Assembly (NCBI GenBank): GCA_015501075.1
Contig: JADNYJ010000117.1
Location: 62,001-126,000, forward strand
Direction: 5' to 3'
DNA from: Gymnopilus junonius
Taxonomy: Eukaryota > Basidiomycota > Agaricomycetes > Agaricales > Galerinaceae
DNA length: 64,000 nucleotides
Part shown: positions 24,008 through 35,603 of the stretch, in pieces
How the letters are laid out: the number at the start of each line of letters is the position of its first letter
How positions within the stretch are numbered: the stretch's first letter is position 1
Made by a program: the position numbers and the translations under genes
Notes under the pieces: model-generated
What the model was told of the DNA's origin: nothing
The model's database searches: none
The model's input: the letters and a program-made list of their open reading frames with translations, nothing else

Positions 24008-24264
24008 TGTGGTGGCGAACAAAGACGAGTCAGAAATCAGCTGAACACAACATCTGGCTGACATAATTATTGTTCAATCCTATACGTGACACGCGAATTC
24101 CTGCTTCAAGCTCTGAACAATCTCAGTGACTACGCACAGTGAAACCCTTTGAAACTGCCCTGTACCTCGTGCAGGACTGCGAGGTCGACTGCACCCGTTG
24201 TACATGCTGACCATAGGGTGGTTTTACCGGTGAAACAGCTCGTGCCAAACTCTCGAAGGAATCG

Positions 24265-26526
24265 TTGAGTCTTGAAGTCATGCCGCTTTTTGTGCCCATT
24301 CTTCGACTGCTTATGCTGTTTTTGAATGTCTATGACTCGTACAAGACGCTAAAGGACCCACCGCCATCATCGCGCAATGCAGGACGCCCAAGTGTTCGTG
24401 CAATATCGCAAAGAAAGCGGGACATGAAAGGGTGCCTTGCTGTTTGGATAGTCTTCGTGAGTTGGGATGATTCTCGTGTCGCGGAGACTTGGCTAATAGG
24501 AAGCATTTGAAGGCATCTCTGTCAGTATACGAGCGGACGATGGAGGCTATTGTTTGTATATTCATACCATTTTATGACGAAATCAAGTCATTGGCGCTTC
24601 TGTTCTTGATTTTAACACGTGCACGAGTGAGTCTACACTCTGATCAGAATGTTGTTATACTGAGTTCTGTAACTCAGGGAGCAGAACCTATTTATCTGCA
24701 TGTAATCAGGCCACTTGTCAAGCCATACACCCGTACGCTTGATGCCACCCTGGAGATCATGCTATACACTGGCGACTTCATCTTTGCCTTGTCAACATAC
24801 CCAATTCGCCTTGGTTTAGATTGGTACAGTGAAAGGTTCGGCTCGTCGAGGGAGCTCCTCGATTCCGAGTCGGATACCCAGTCAAGTTTCTCAAACGATG
24901 TCAACACCTCCGAACTTCCTACTTCGTTTCTTGCCTCCTCAGGTGTTGCGCAAGCACCCGTGGTTACAGGCAATGACGACAATGCACCTAGACAATTTCC
25001 AAGAAAGGCCACCAACGAAATGCCATCAATTCGACCTCCCAATCTCCGTCGTCAATTCGCTGATACCAGTACCTCTCAACGTATTTCGCACAAGGAAAAG
25101 CAAAATATATTGGATAAGCCTGACATAGACCCGGTTTTCTTTGTCGACGACATGCGAACGAAAAATTCGTCGCAGCGGCTTCTTCTCAGAAAGCAGGAGC
25201 TATAGTCGGCAAAGGGTCCGTTTCAAACACTAATAGCCAGTCCCACAGACCCACAGCTCGGCGGCAGGAATCGGCATCATCGTCACGTCATCAGATTTGG
25301 TACCCTCCTAAATCTTCTTACGTCGACAAGGAGCTGGATGTTCAGACACCCATTCAAGCACATGCAGACCAGCGGTGCTTCTTGCACTTGAGCAGGAGCA
25401 ATATGAAGAGTGGCGACAATATCCACCATTCCCATCTGCTTATCCACCTACGCCATTAGCGACGACCTCAAAATTAGCCATCACGTCTACCCTGGTTTCC
25501 CTTCAGCCTGCTATCGAAGAAGAGAAGGCCCAGGAGGATTTTCGCAAGTCGCTCTTGCCGCCTCGTGAGCCCTTGAATCCCAGCCACGCCGGTGACCTGA
25601 GCGACAAATACAAACTCCATGGGATTTCACCTTCACCAGGCGTCGATGACGCTGATGATAGCATGTCCGCAGACGAGGACGAGGACGAAGACGAGTTCAA
25701 CATTACCCTCCGAACACCACTTCCGCCCCAGGGTACCCTTAGGTCACAGGTTCCCCCACGACGTTTCGTCTCATTGGCATCAGCTTCTTCTGCTGTGAGC
25801 GTGCCTAGTAGATCATCGGCGTTAACCACGGCAGATAATGGTTCTGCAATGCAAATCGACTCATCCTCGTTGTCTGACTCATCGTCATCGCTTTCGGCGC
25901 CCAAACCAAATATTACGTCACCTTCTACATCTGTCATTGGGAAGAAACGCTCTTACCCTCGATCAAAGATGTCGAGCCTTCGCAACCGGGTACGTCAAAT
26001 AGAAAGCGAAACCTCTCAAGACATCTCAGAATCCGACCAGGACGCGCAACATGTCAAGGGCATTTGAAGCTCGATGGTGTTGGCAACGCTCCTTTGCCAT
26101 CAAACTTTCCACAGGCTATTAATGATGACAGCCCTGCCATTGCTAGTACGTCATCTAGTATCAACAATGCCGACAAGGATCAGGAAGAAATACCTCCGGA
26201 AGAGAAGAGAAGGAAAATTGTCCGTGCTTCCCAGACTCCTAAGGCATCTAGGATTGTCAACCCACTCGGCCTATACGGCCGCGCGTGGCTCGTTATGCTT
26301 CTCCACCTTCTCGTTCACAGAAAACCAAACCCATAATTTGACAGGTGCATCTTACACGAGAGATCCTACCCGTTTGCGCACAGAAACTAGTACACGTAAG
26401 ATCAAGGAACACGGAGATCGTTCTTCACGTAAGGTCAAGGAGCACGGAGATCCTTCTTCCTTCAGCGCGTCCTCATCGGCCTCCAACCGCCTATGGTCCT
26501 TCTCAAGCCTACTAAGAGGAATGTGA
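24265..26526 (+). CDS. TB2/DP1/HVA22 (Yop1/REEP-like) membrane protein with long disordered tail; tail frame interrupted
   Basis: ER-shaping reticulon-homology family. The TB2/DP1/HVA22 core is read from three exons: FVPILRLLMLFLNVYDSYKT, KDMKGCLAVW-type segment (RDMKGCLAVWIVF), SLSVYERTMEAIVCIFIPFY, DEIKSLALLFLILTRAR and GAEPIYLHVIRPLVKPY, with clean GTGAGT donors at about 24456 and 24627. Start may be 24265 or the second Met at 24280, which better fits the family. The core is followed by a Ser/Pro-rich, acidic region (DDSMSADEDEDEDEFN) of several hundred residues and a basic end with a repeated KEHGD-S motif (26397-26460). One-base shifts near 25153, 25372, 26063 and 26280 are required to follow the tail, so its sequence and stop are uncertain (26341 or 26526). 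An intron at about 25134-25189 with a poor donor could remove the first of these. Core identity is good; the tail model is weak. Confidence 0.7.
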
Positions 26527-26529
26527 CAA

Positions 26530-28432
26530 AGAAACAAACATAATCTTATCGGGATGAAGCAAACGCAATCTTTGCAATTCTTTGGAAGGCTTACATTTCG
26601 GACAAACACGTGCTCATTCTACTCTATTCAACTACAGCACGGATATCTTATTCTCGAATCTCGATGAAGTATGACCCTGATTGTAATGACTGCTTTATGT
26701 GGTTAATAAGTTGCCGCGCCTTGACTGCGATAGGCATGTTTGCTCGCAATTGGCTATCGGGCATGCACTGGAGGTTCCGGTGTATGTGTTTGGATGGCGC
26801 GCCACGACGCAGTAGTAAAGTATCCGAGGACTCAACTTTCAACTCTGCATACAAACATTCTATAGAACGCGAGATGGGTCCAACGGCAGGAGCCGATTTA
26901 TAATTTATACCCTTGCAGTCGAGGATATCATTTTTGATATCTTGGTTTCGTCAAGTGCGCTGCGTAATAGCCGTTGATATGGGTCCATAGGGCGTGCGCC
27001 ACACTGTTTGATCGATCATTTAGCCGAGCCTCCAGATCGGGGAGGGAGCCACTTGGATGAGAGTATAATTTAAGGCACAGTAAATGACAGTAAGCTTTAG
27101 AAATAAAGGCCACTATTTCAGATGCTACATCCTTACAGTATTTTTTATTCTTCCCATGTGTTCTGTTTTAGCTCAACATTGACAACAGTCCATGAGAGCT
27201 TTCAAGGTGTGAGTCATCATCCAAGCAATAATTGTATTTAAGGGATGTTTTATTAATGCCTTGCAGTGCTGCTGGAATAAAGTACTCTCTTTATCAAATC
27301 TTGACCTTAAGTCAGGTCGATGCCAGCGCTTCTGAGTACTCCGACTTCCTTTTCATTCACCCCGACTTGTGGGCTAGATTCTTACAGCGTTCCATCCATT
27401 TTGGAACTTGTTTGTCTGTGGTCTCGCACTAACCCTCTATACAGCATCATATAAACTGCTGTTATTGATGGAATAATGGATTTAAGACTTGAGTCCCAAA
27501 CTTGAATAGGCGCTAAATCTCAGCCCTCATAAGTCAACTATTTCAATCGAGTGGGTCATATACTTAGCACTCGCCATGATAAGTCAGGCTTCAAACCAGT
27601 GTTTTTGTGATGCAGTATCAATATTTCGAGATCCGGACTCCCTATATGTACGTTTGTAAGTAGGCACGCATTGTGCGCGTGGCGCCATGGATGAACGGAA
27701 CATCTATATTAATTGCATTGTGAATCAACGATAAAGCTCCAAGCTCCAAGGCCTCCATGGTGTCACAAGTTTCTTCTTGGATTGACGGGGACATGACCTG
27801 CATTTGCGGATGACCATTGCTGGAAGTCCTTAGGACTTCGTTGGAAGTTTGGGCAAGCTCAGATTTCTGGAATGAAGATGATGATAGAGTTGGTCTCCGA
27901 ATTGTCTCCGAAGAAAGCTAAGAATCAATGAAAGGTAATTTACTCAAATGTTACGCACCTGTGTCATAATCATTACGTGGGATGAATCGTTATCTCCAGG
28001 TCGTGAGTGCTTCGGGCGTCTATAATTTGAGCCAGTAATTTGGCCCCTCCAAAAATATCGGACCGATCAAGTAGATCTTAAACCCGATCCGGATTATTCT
28101 GGGATGGTGGTTTTGTACTATCAGGGATGACCCTTTAAGGGGCTCCCTCCGAATGTGGTGGGAAGAAAACAATTTCTATTTATGATTTTGCCGTCATCTC
28201 TATACCGCAGGCCCTCATAACTCGACGATCCCTCGAGGCGGCCTAGATTGATGCTTGTGACCTTGATTCCTACAACCATGCTTTGTTGGAGATCTATATG
28301 AGTCGGATCTAAGCCAAGGATTACATGCCCAAAAGGGCCATCACGAAAGCGTGGGCGAGGTATTTATTTCTTTCCTTTCACCGCGTTTCCGAAAACTTCT
28401 ACAGTCCAACAAGTCGCGCCCACTCACACATT
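26530..28432. other. Long intergenic stretch, no recognised gene
   Basis: 1.9 kb without a supported gene. It is A/T-richer than its surroundings, and frames are short on both strands (for example 26648-26854 minus, 27232-27432 plus). No terminal inverted repeat, tRNA or RNA-gene signature was noticed. The final 150 bases should contain the promoter of the gene starting at 28433. Confidence 0.4.
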
Positions 28433-29586
28433 ATGTCTTCCATGTCTTCTACTACCCACTCTGGCTCCCAGCATGAGAACAATCTCCCAAAGCAAGAGAA
28501 AAAGACACGGATACACAAGAAATTGGACGGCATAGTACGTTCCCGCTGGGTTACGCAGTTCGGCACTAACAAATCACACAGGACAGAGAATATTTCCATA
28601 ATACCATAAAAGTGTAAGTAATTGCCTCTGTTAAATTGTTTCTATGGTGTGAGCACTATCTGATCTCCTTGACTAGAACCAGGTATCCCAACGCTCGCAC
28701 AAAGAAAAGAACAGCCTCCCAACCCACCGGGCTGCACAAGCCTGAAGTGCTGCTCGCTCCACGTCCGGTTTCAAGTGGTCGTTCCAATAGTTTCCCCGGG
28801 TCTTCCGCAGCGGAAAGTCGACCTGACTTGATGGATGCGACAGTTCAAGAAACATGTATCGAGAATCCCGTATTCCTCCCGAGCCGGAGCCCTTCCCCAC
28901 TTCCCTCAGGTGACGGCGCATTATCCATAGACTCTAGGACCGATGGGACCATGCATACTGGTACTGGATTCAATGACGTTGCGAGAGCACATCCGGCGAC
29001 AGCTACTTTGCCTTATGCCAGTGGGCAGACCCCCAAAACCAATTGGCCAGGCCCGAGTTATGAAACCCTCCCAGCGCCGTTCAGCATGATACTATCCCCC
29101 GATGAGTTAACTTTTCGTGCATATCCGGTCGAAGCCAGTCAGAGTTGCGAAGAGGAATGGATCGCAAATTCAATGCACCAGTCTCATCACCCTTCCACCG
29201 CCCCAGATTTTCGTCTTGACTCTAACTCCCCTCAAAGTTTGGCTGGACAAATGAGCTACAGTATGGCATACGAGCAACCTTTCTTTCCAAATCAACCAAG
29301 GGTTAGTGCACAGCGTTTCGATCAAGAGCAAATTGCATTGTTGTATTCAGCTGGTCACTCTGGATCCTTTGAGATGCATCACGAAGCCGCAGGCTCAGGC
29401 TCATCTTCGGAAAATAATCTCTTTACGACGCAACAGGCTTACAACGCAGGGTACTTTACCGAAAATGGCAATATTAACTACAATAGCGATACGTTCTCCA
29501 ATTCAATCATCAACCATCATCCAGAACATTTAGGTTATCTGGCGCATCAACAGGAACTTTACCCTCAAAATGGAGGTACCCCGTAA
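28433..29586 (+). CDS. Unrecognised Ser/Pro/Gln-rich protein, about 350 residues
   Basis: No family was recognised. Three exons: the first encodes MSSMSSTTHSGSQHENNLPK and a basic stretch KKTRIHKKLDG; the second is a tiny exon (about 28582-28613) reading DREYFHNTIK; the third runs from 28677 to the stop. Introns 28534-28581 and 28614-28676 have GTACGT/GTAAGT donors and CACAG/GACTAG acceptors, and together keep a single frame, which supports a real gene. The large exon is polar and low in charge, rich in Ser, Pro, His and Gln, and has no membrane segment or signal peptide. Segments such as SRSPSPLPSGDGALS and QPFFPNQPRVSAQRF suggest a disordered protein. A basic N-terminus followed by a disordered tail is common among fungal nuclear regulators, but no DNA-binding fold is visible, so no function is proposed. 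Confidence 0.65.
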
Positions 29587-30003
29587 ATCGCCTGTAAAAC
29601 TATTCCAAGAACGCCATCTACTGCTCTAACTCGCGTATAATTTTTTCGTCATATTATATCAGGATATTACAAGGATATGTTAAGTAGTAGAGTATGGAGG
29701 CTGAGTCTCCAATAGGCTGCTTATTCTCCCTATTTATGGATGTCCGAGCGCTACGATGTTTCATGCGATATTTATAAATTACATTTGTCCCCGCTGGCAA
29801 ATCTTTTATATACTGATAATTCAGATTTAAGATAGGTGAAGGTTAGTATTTTCAGGGTATGTTGATCAACTTCCTCTTGACTTCGCGCACAAGTTATCAC
29901 CAGGTGTAAAAATAGAACTGACCACTGTACACATGTACAAACAACAATGGCCAGTCCCGTTCACCGTCCCGACGTTGCTCGTTAGCAAACTCACTCGCAC
30001 ACC
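29587..30003. other. Intergenic region upstream of NDUFA1
   Basis: About 420 bases, A/T-rich after the stop at 29586. It probably holds the 3' untranslated region of the preceding gene and the promoter of NDUFA1. No other feature was seen. Confidence 0.4.
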
Positions 30004-30429
30004 ATGCCCGTCCCTTGGGAAGCACTAATCCCTTTCGGTTCGTACACCTATGCTACGTACTATTCTGATGCTGAACTCTTTCGCAGGTCTCCTCACCGCC
30101 ATGTTCGGCGTGGCTGGAACTCTTATGAATGTATCTCAGCGGGGACAAAATCAGGGAAAGGTTAGTCTCTTGTTTAGCTTCCAGCTCCTTTATATCGCCA
30201 TGTTGATTTGGATATGCTAGCCCCCTCGGTATTCAATAGATAACTGGGACACAATGATGATGAATCGTGACAAGCAGTTGACGGGTCATTTGCGAGGGCA
30301 AGCAGTGCGTTCACTATCTTATCCAATTTATAAGCTTGAGACTAAGGAATTTATGCTTTCTAGACAAATCCTACTGCCCCATCAGAATTTTCTAAGAGTA
30401 GCGTCTGGTGGGCCAGTCCAGTCTCATAG
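30004..30429 (+). CDS. NDUFA1: NADH:ubiquinone oxidoreductase subunit NDUFA1 (MWFE)
   Basis: Accessory subunit of mitochondrial complex I, inserted in the inner membrane by one helix. Start MPVPWEALIPFGLLTAMFGV, the usual fungal start with the membrane segment at residues 6-25, then AGTLMNVSQRGQNQGKPPRY, IDNWDTMMMNRDKQLTG and an end SEFSKSSVWWASPVS. Four exons are split by short introns: donor after 30037, the second after AATCAGGGAAAG near 30160, the third after 30305; all have consensus ends and the frame is perfect. About 85 residues, the usual size for fungal versions. This is one of three complex I-related genes within 8.4 kb here. Its intactness argues that the window's consensus quality is generally good. 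Confidence 0.9.
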
Positions 30430-30813
30430 TTGAAGAGGGACTCGTAGTTGTCATGCAGCTTCCATCGCCACTGTGCCTGAGGGTGCTACGAGCTTGCATT
30501 TCACTCTAAATGACCTTTGTCTTCTAAACATTGACAGTACTTCAGCAGCGACGTAAAGCTATTCCAGCATTTTATGTGATACTGTGTGAGCATCAATTCC
30601 CATCAACAACACCGCATTTTGGAAAGTATTTTGGTAATCAAATTCCGAGAGTTCCAGTTGTATCGCACAACGAACTCGAACACCACTGTTACCTCTTCTT
30701 GGATTATGGGATGCTCGTCGACAACCTTGATTACGACCAACTGCTGCCATTGGCGTTCTTCTGCATGCAAATCACGTGGGCTGAATCCAGCGGGAAATAA
30801 CATAACCTGGAAG
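30430..30813. other. Spacer between NDUFA1 and a fold-back element
   Basis: The frames here (30531-30800 and its shadows) overlap on both strands and resemble nothing known. It probably holds the 3' untranslated region of NDUFA1. Confidence 0.3.
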
Positions 30814-30944
30814 TAGAGGTTATTTGCAAATTCCGTTCAAACGAAAAAGTGGAGCCTACCAGGTCTCTGATTGGCTGAAGGCCCCACTCGTTGCTTTACG
30901 AGGACATATTTTTCGTTCGTTTAGAAGTTGCAAATAACCTCTAG
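30814..30944. mobile_element. 131-base fold-back (MITE-like) element
   Basis: The left arm starts TAGAGGTTATTTGCAA and continues to AAACGAAAAA at about 30847; the right arm is its near-perfect reverse complement, ending TTGCAAATAACCTCTA at 30944. The arms are about 35 bases with a few mismatches and enclose a centre of about 60 bases. The outer TA on both sides could be a TA target duplication as in Tc1/mariner-type elements, though it is also part of the palindrome. No coding capacity. A strong hairpin in RNA is expected in either direction. Confidence 0.7.
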
Positions 30945-33434
30945 TTCGAATTCCACCTCACATCATTGCTTTTGGATTCTTTCAAATCGTATCGTGAGCG
31001 CGGTCTTAGCTCAAACTGAAGACTTAGACAGATTATGCTACGTGGACCATGAGGAGTGCCGTGCTTACGGGGAGAACTTGGGAAAACGGACGTTGCGACT
31101 TTTAAATTAACTCCTTACTCAAACTTACGAGTTAGAAAGTATTGTGATACCTTTCCGATGAATTTCTTTTCTCCCTCAAGACTGTAACTTTGAGACCGTT
31201 GTTTCTCTGAGAAGTTTGGCATTTGCCGACCGCTCGATAGCGGCGTCAGTTTAACCCTTTTGGAGGCCTTGCTGCCGTATAGACACGGAAATCTTCTTTT
31301 GCAACAGTATTTTCCAAAAATCTGGGTTACTTATAAGGGTTATGCTAGGGTCTTTACGCGATTTGTCTCCATCGTCGCTACAAATACACAAGTAATTGGT
31401 GATGAAGCGAATAGAAGTTTCTTGAAAGTCAGTGGATCTACTCTCTGACCCGCGAAAGGGATTGGCGGAAGGGCTCGAGAGAAAAATTGGGTTATAAATG
31501 GAAATCAGTAAAAGATATCGAAGTCGATGTCTAAAGTATTGAAAGAAAGACAACACATGCACTACTTAGGGCCTTAGGTAGGGCGGTGGTAAGGTGGTTG
31601 GTCCTTTACATCTACCACAAATTCAAACGATCTGTCATTCAGCGCAATGCCATTGGACAAGTAGACATACAGATGCTCTAGACCACGTTCCTTCAGTCCA
31701 ACGCCACAACTGCGGCCTGTCACAATACTGAATGTAAAGGAAATCGGGCCTGAGCCCGCGGTCTTCCCCAAGACTTTACTAGCTTCAGGCGTCAAAAGCT
31801 CAGGTTCAATATACAATATATTCCAGGAGGTGACAGCGCAATGCGGTCCGACAGCTAGTAAGTGTGCACATACCTGGGTTCTGAAGGAAATTCTTACGAA
31901 ATTATGTACGTGAAACAGCCGCGGTATTTAGTGAGCGTAAGCACAAGAATTCGCGACAGAGTGGAGGCCGAGCAGTAGGAGAGAAATGACTTTGTAGTCA
32001 GTTTAACATTTCAGAATCAAGGTAGTCTTATCCTGTTATCCTGTAAGCATTGTTAGGCTTCGTCATGCTTAGGCTTGAACACAATCCCTATGCAATAATC
32101 TTCTCGGCTTTCAGTTAGCTCAGATTTGGTACAACGTTACAATGCGCGGATACTATGCCCCTTAATTAAGCCTCACGAGGCGCCGCTGGGTTTGAAGCAT
32201 ACAGAAGATGCCAGGTCTAAGAAAAGATCAGCAATGATTCTATGTGTAAGGTTTGTCCACATACTCAGGCGGAGGTTTCCGAAGGGACTGCTGGACTGCC
32301 TTCGCTGTCAACAACAAGATGGTCTCAAGATAGTTGATACTGGCGGCTTCGCATTGACAAGGTTATTTAAGTGATGTCAACTGGATGCCTACCTTTGAAC
32401 GAGGTGACAATGGAGAATCATTAATGAAGACAACTTGCAGAAAGATGTTCTTGGACTGCTCAGATACACCTTACGCATTGCCGCGGAAATGAACTTGCAG
32501 GAAGATATTCTTAGACTGCTCAGACTCGTCTTACCGTCCTCCCTGCGTTTGGACGCGCGAGACTCTTACAGAAAATGTCACATATTTCTGCTATCTCAAT
32601 GGTACCAAACCATCCATTTCACCTTCCCAGAAACAAGGGTTCAGATAACCATTTCTGAAAGGGTTCGAGCCAATCTGGCCTAAAAATACGAATGCAGTTA
32701 ACCCCGTTTCCGTGCAACGCTGCACGTTCCTATAGCCAGTATTCGCACTGACAGCTTACCTTCGTCCTTGTTCCGCCAGAAGCAGCCCCCAACGGCTGTG
32801 GGGAGAAGCGTGGTATGGTTTTCGCGTCTCTTCGGCAATTTCGTACACCCAAATGCCACCATCTCCTGTTCTTTAATTGGTCAGGTCTGTAATCTGTAAG
32901 ACTGCAATCGGGCCAGGATTTCTCCATAAGGATATCAATACGTTGGAGCGCTGTCGGAATCTCTGAACAATAGTAAATCCATTTATAATGGCAAGGTCTT
33001 GACCGAGTGGACTTATTGTATATCTTGAGATTTCTTACAACCTAAAGAAAAGTCAAAGAACGCGGAGTCGGAGGTATTTCGCATCATTCGTCAGGTTTCA
33101 ACTAGAGAAACGTTGCTGAAAGTTCGAATCTCCCGGGAAATGATAGCGTAGACAACCACTTGGGAAGGAGAAATAAAAGAGGAGGCCTGTCGACAGCGGA
33201 TCCAGAACCTGCAGTCCCTCTCAGACATTGGACCTGCCAGAAAAAGTAAAGTAAAAGGGATACTCTGAGCTCAGCGAAGGAACAGGATTATCCCATCTCG
33301 GGCACTGAGAGAACTATAATCAACGCCACGCACAACTACGAAATGCTCCGTGGCAAGGCTAAGGATGTCTTTAGAAGCCACGTCCTGAAGCTATAAACCC
33401 CAAAATAATAAGAAAGTAATATTATGAAGTCAAG
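30945..33434. other. Gene-poor stretch with a short direct repeat and one doubtful frame
   Basis: About 2.5 kb without a firm gene. On the minus strand 31574-31846 reads an 80-90 residue segment (LYIEPELLTPEASKVLGKTA, then SFTFSIVTGRSCGVG) behind a possible acceptor TTACTAG; farther upstream a hydrophobic signal-like stretch (VISLLLLGLHSVANSCAYA) occurs but without an in-frame ATG, so a small secreted protein is possible but unproven. At 32430-32535 an approximately 62-base unit is repeated twice in tandem (AACTTGCAGAAAGATGTTCT and AACTTGCAGGAAGATATTCT), encoding an L-Q-x-D-x-L-x-LLR pattern in one frame. Nothing else is recognised. Confidence 0.3.
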
Positions 33435-35315
33435 TCACCGAATATTAATGGCTCGTTGCAGCCAAGTATGCATCTCTCGCATCTGTTGAAGCCATCCGAC
33501 ATTCGTCCGTCCTGGAAAGCTCAGTTTAGTCTCCACAAATTCCTTATCTTCTAGATCATCCAAAAAGCCGTATTTGCGCCCTTCGTAGAAACTTTGGGCG
33601 AAATTGCAAAAAGGGTCCATCTCCGCAGTCTGTAGGTGGGTACGTGAAACCTTCATAGAGAAATCCAGGATTACTCCATGTTTTGAACGGATTTCAGCAT
33701 GCTAGGATCCGTCGCTGATTGAGGGCATATGCGATGAAAGTGGCAAATCGTGAAAACGTACCACGTCTCCCCATGAGAACGTCTGGTCTATGATACGCGT
33801 AAATTCTGGGGTTTGGCCGAACAACCAATCCCATGTCTATTTTATTCGCAAAGGGAAACACTTGTCAGCAGAGCAAAAAAGGAGCGTTGAGATGGTATTT
33901 ACCGTTAATTCCGCGATCCCTTTCTGAATGTGTTCGATTTTCTTGATGCAATCAGTGTCGTGTACAACATAAGGCTGGAACAACCCCAAAGTATATCCTA
34001 ATCAGAGCCCTCTTCTTATTTTTGCTTTAGACTGATGCAACCATTACCTCGGATGGGACATTATAGTCGTCTTGGAATTGCGCGATAACAGCAGCAGTAA
34101 ATTTTTCATGAGTGAGATTGGGATCAAATCGTCGAAGATTGCAACCGGAGAGCGGACAGACCCGACACCTTTCGTCACAATGTTCTCCTACGAGTTCCGA
34201 AGAAAGTGTGAGAAGGGAAACAAAAGAGGATGCTTGCAAAGTCACAGTGCCCAAAGAAGGACAGAACGGCATAGATATGCGCCTGGAAGCCCCCAAAAAG
34301 AGTAGAATGAATGACGAAAGAGGAAGACACTAAGTTAAATTCCAGTCACATACTTTCTCCGGACGTAAAACGTCCCCCAACGTTTCAAGCTCAGTTGAGA
34401 TTAACATAGTTCCATGATGATAGGCGCGTTGGTTTGCGATCTTGTAGGCCGACCCTGAGACGTAAATGGATTCTGGGTAAGTCAAGTCATCGTGTGATAT
34501 AGATTCCTTTAAAAAGACTTGACCAAGGAAGGTCATACCAAATAAAACGAGGCGATGTCTGATTCTTGAAAAAGAAGAGGTAAGGCTGTACTCATCTTAT
34601 CAGGACCCACACATATGTCATTTCTCTCATTCAGTCTGGCATCGATTCCCAGCGACCGCACAGCTCGAAGAACGAAGGCACCCGTCTGATGCCGATCGAA
34701 AGATGACCTAGGTAGATGTATCGAGAAATTCGTGTTTCCCAGATCCTGACGAGGAAGATAAGGATGTGAAAAGAGAGAAACTAAGAGATGGGATATTAAA
34801 CACACATGGTAAACGGTGCCTCCTCCGCTGCGCCGGCGCACAAAGGGTATACCACGGGCGTGCAGCGCAGAGAAATTAACCTCTATCCAAGGGTTTTGAT
34901 TTCTCCCGATGACTACGCAAGGCGAATCGCGATAGATCAATAACTGGGGGTTAGAAGAATTGGAACGGCGAAACAACCTGCAGGCAGGTCATGGTCAAGG
35001 AGTAAATGTATTGTGTTATCAAGTATGTCAATGTTTCCGTGGTCAGAGATGAAAGCCCCAATAATAGATGATCAGCAGACAGATGCAATGAAAGACGCAT
35101 GTGACCGACCAGTCTTCCAAAGTTAAATTGAAGTAGGGGTCGGAGGAAGCAGAGACGTAGACGCCATTATTTGGACTCAAAGCAAGGCCCGACCCGTGAG
35201 CAGAGCTGGAAAGGCTGCGCAGGGCTTGCCTTCTAAGGCAAGGTGAAAGAGGTTCAGTGTGAAGGTGAATATTTCCTAGCATAAGACGCGTTGCAGCGCG
35301 TCGTGACTTGAACAT
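33435..35315 (-). CDS. AIM22: Lipoate-protein ligase / lipoyltransferase (LplA/Aim22 type)
   Basis: Mitochondrial enzyme of protein lipoylation, which attaches lipoyl groups to 2-oxoacid dehydrogenase E2 subunits and glycine-cleavage H protein. Start MFKSRRAATRLMLGNIHLHT is an arginine-rich presequence. Then NLTLEDW, CVVIGRNQNPWIEVNFSALH, the hallmark RRRSGGGTVYH, LGNTNFSIHLPR, LGIDARLNERNDICVG, VSGSAYKIANQRAYHHGTML, GVGSVRSPV, CNLRRFDPNLTHEKFTAAVI and the C-terminal end WLQQMREMHTWLQRAINIR with stop at 33435. Many introns. The frame breaks between SVRSPV and CNLRRF: an A run at 34143-34144 is one base short. Residues before VSGSAYK read SIY where homologues usually have lysine, but that join follows an unclear splice (around 34476-34600). 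The gene diverges from NDUFAF3, with 288 bases between the starts. Confidence 0.82.
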
Positions 35316-35603
35316 CGTGGATGACTTGTGAATTTTTCAACTATGGCAAGCTCAGTCCAAGTGCTGGCCTTCGATCACAACACGAGCAGAGTATCAACAC
35401 CAAGCGCTAGATGGTATCCTATCGCAAAAACAGTCGATAACGGCAGTTTCGGGGATTCTGGGGTGCTTTCGGAAGTAAAAGATGAGAACAAGAGTAAGAA
35501 AGACAATTTATGGTGAATTAATGATGCCACGAGTTAAGGTTAAGGTCAACACTGATTCTTGTTGACCCACAACCACCAACTAGTTCATATCTTCCAATCA
35601 AAA

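Noticed and set aside
33120..33145. B-box-like GTTCGAATCTCCCG
   Set aside because: No A box or acceptor stem at the right distance on either strand.
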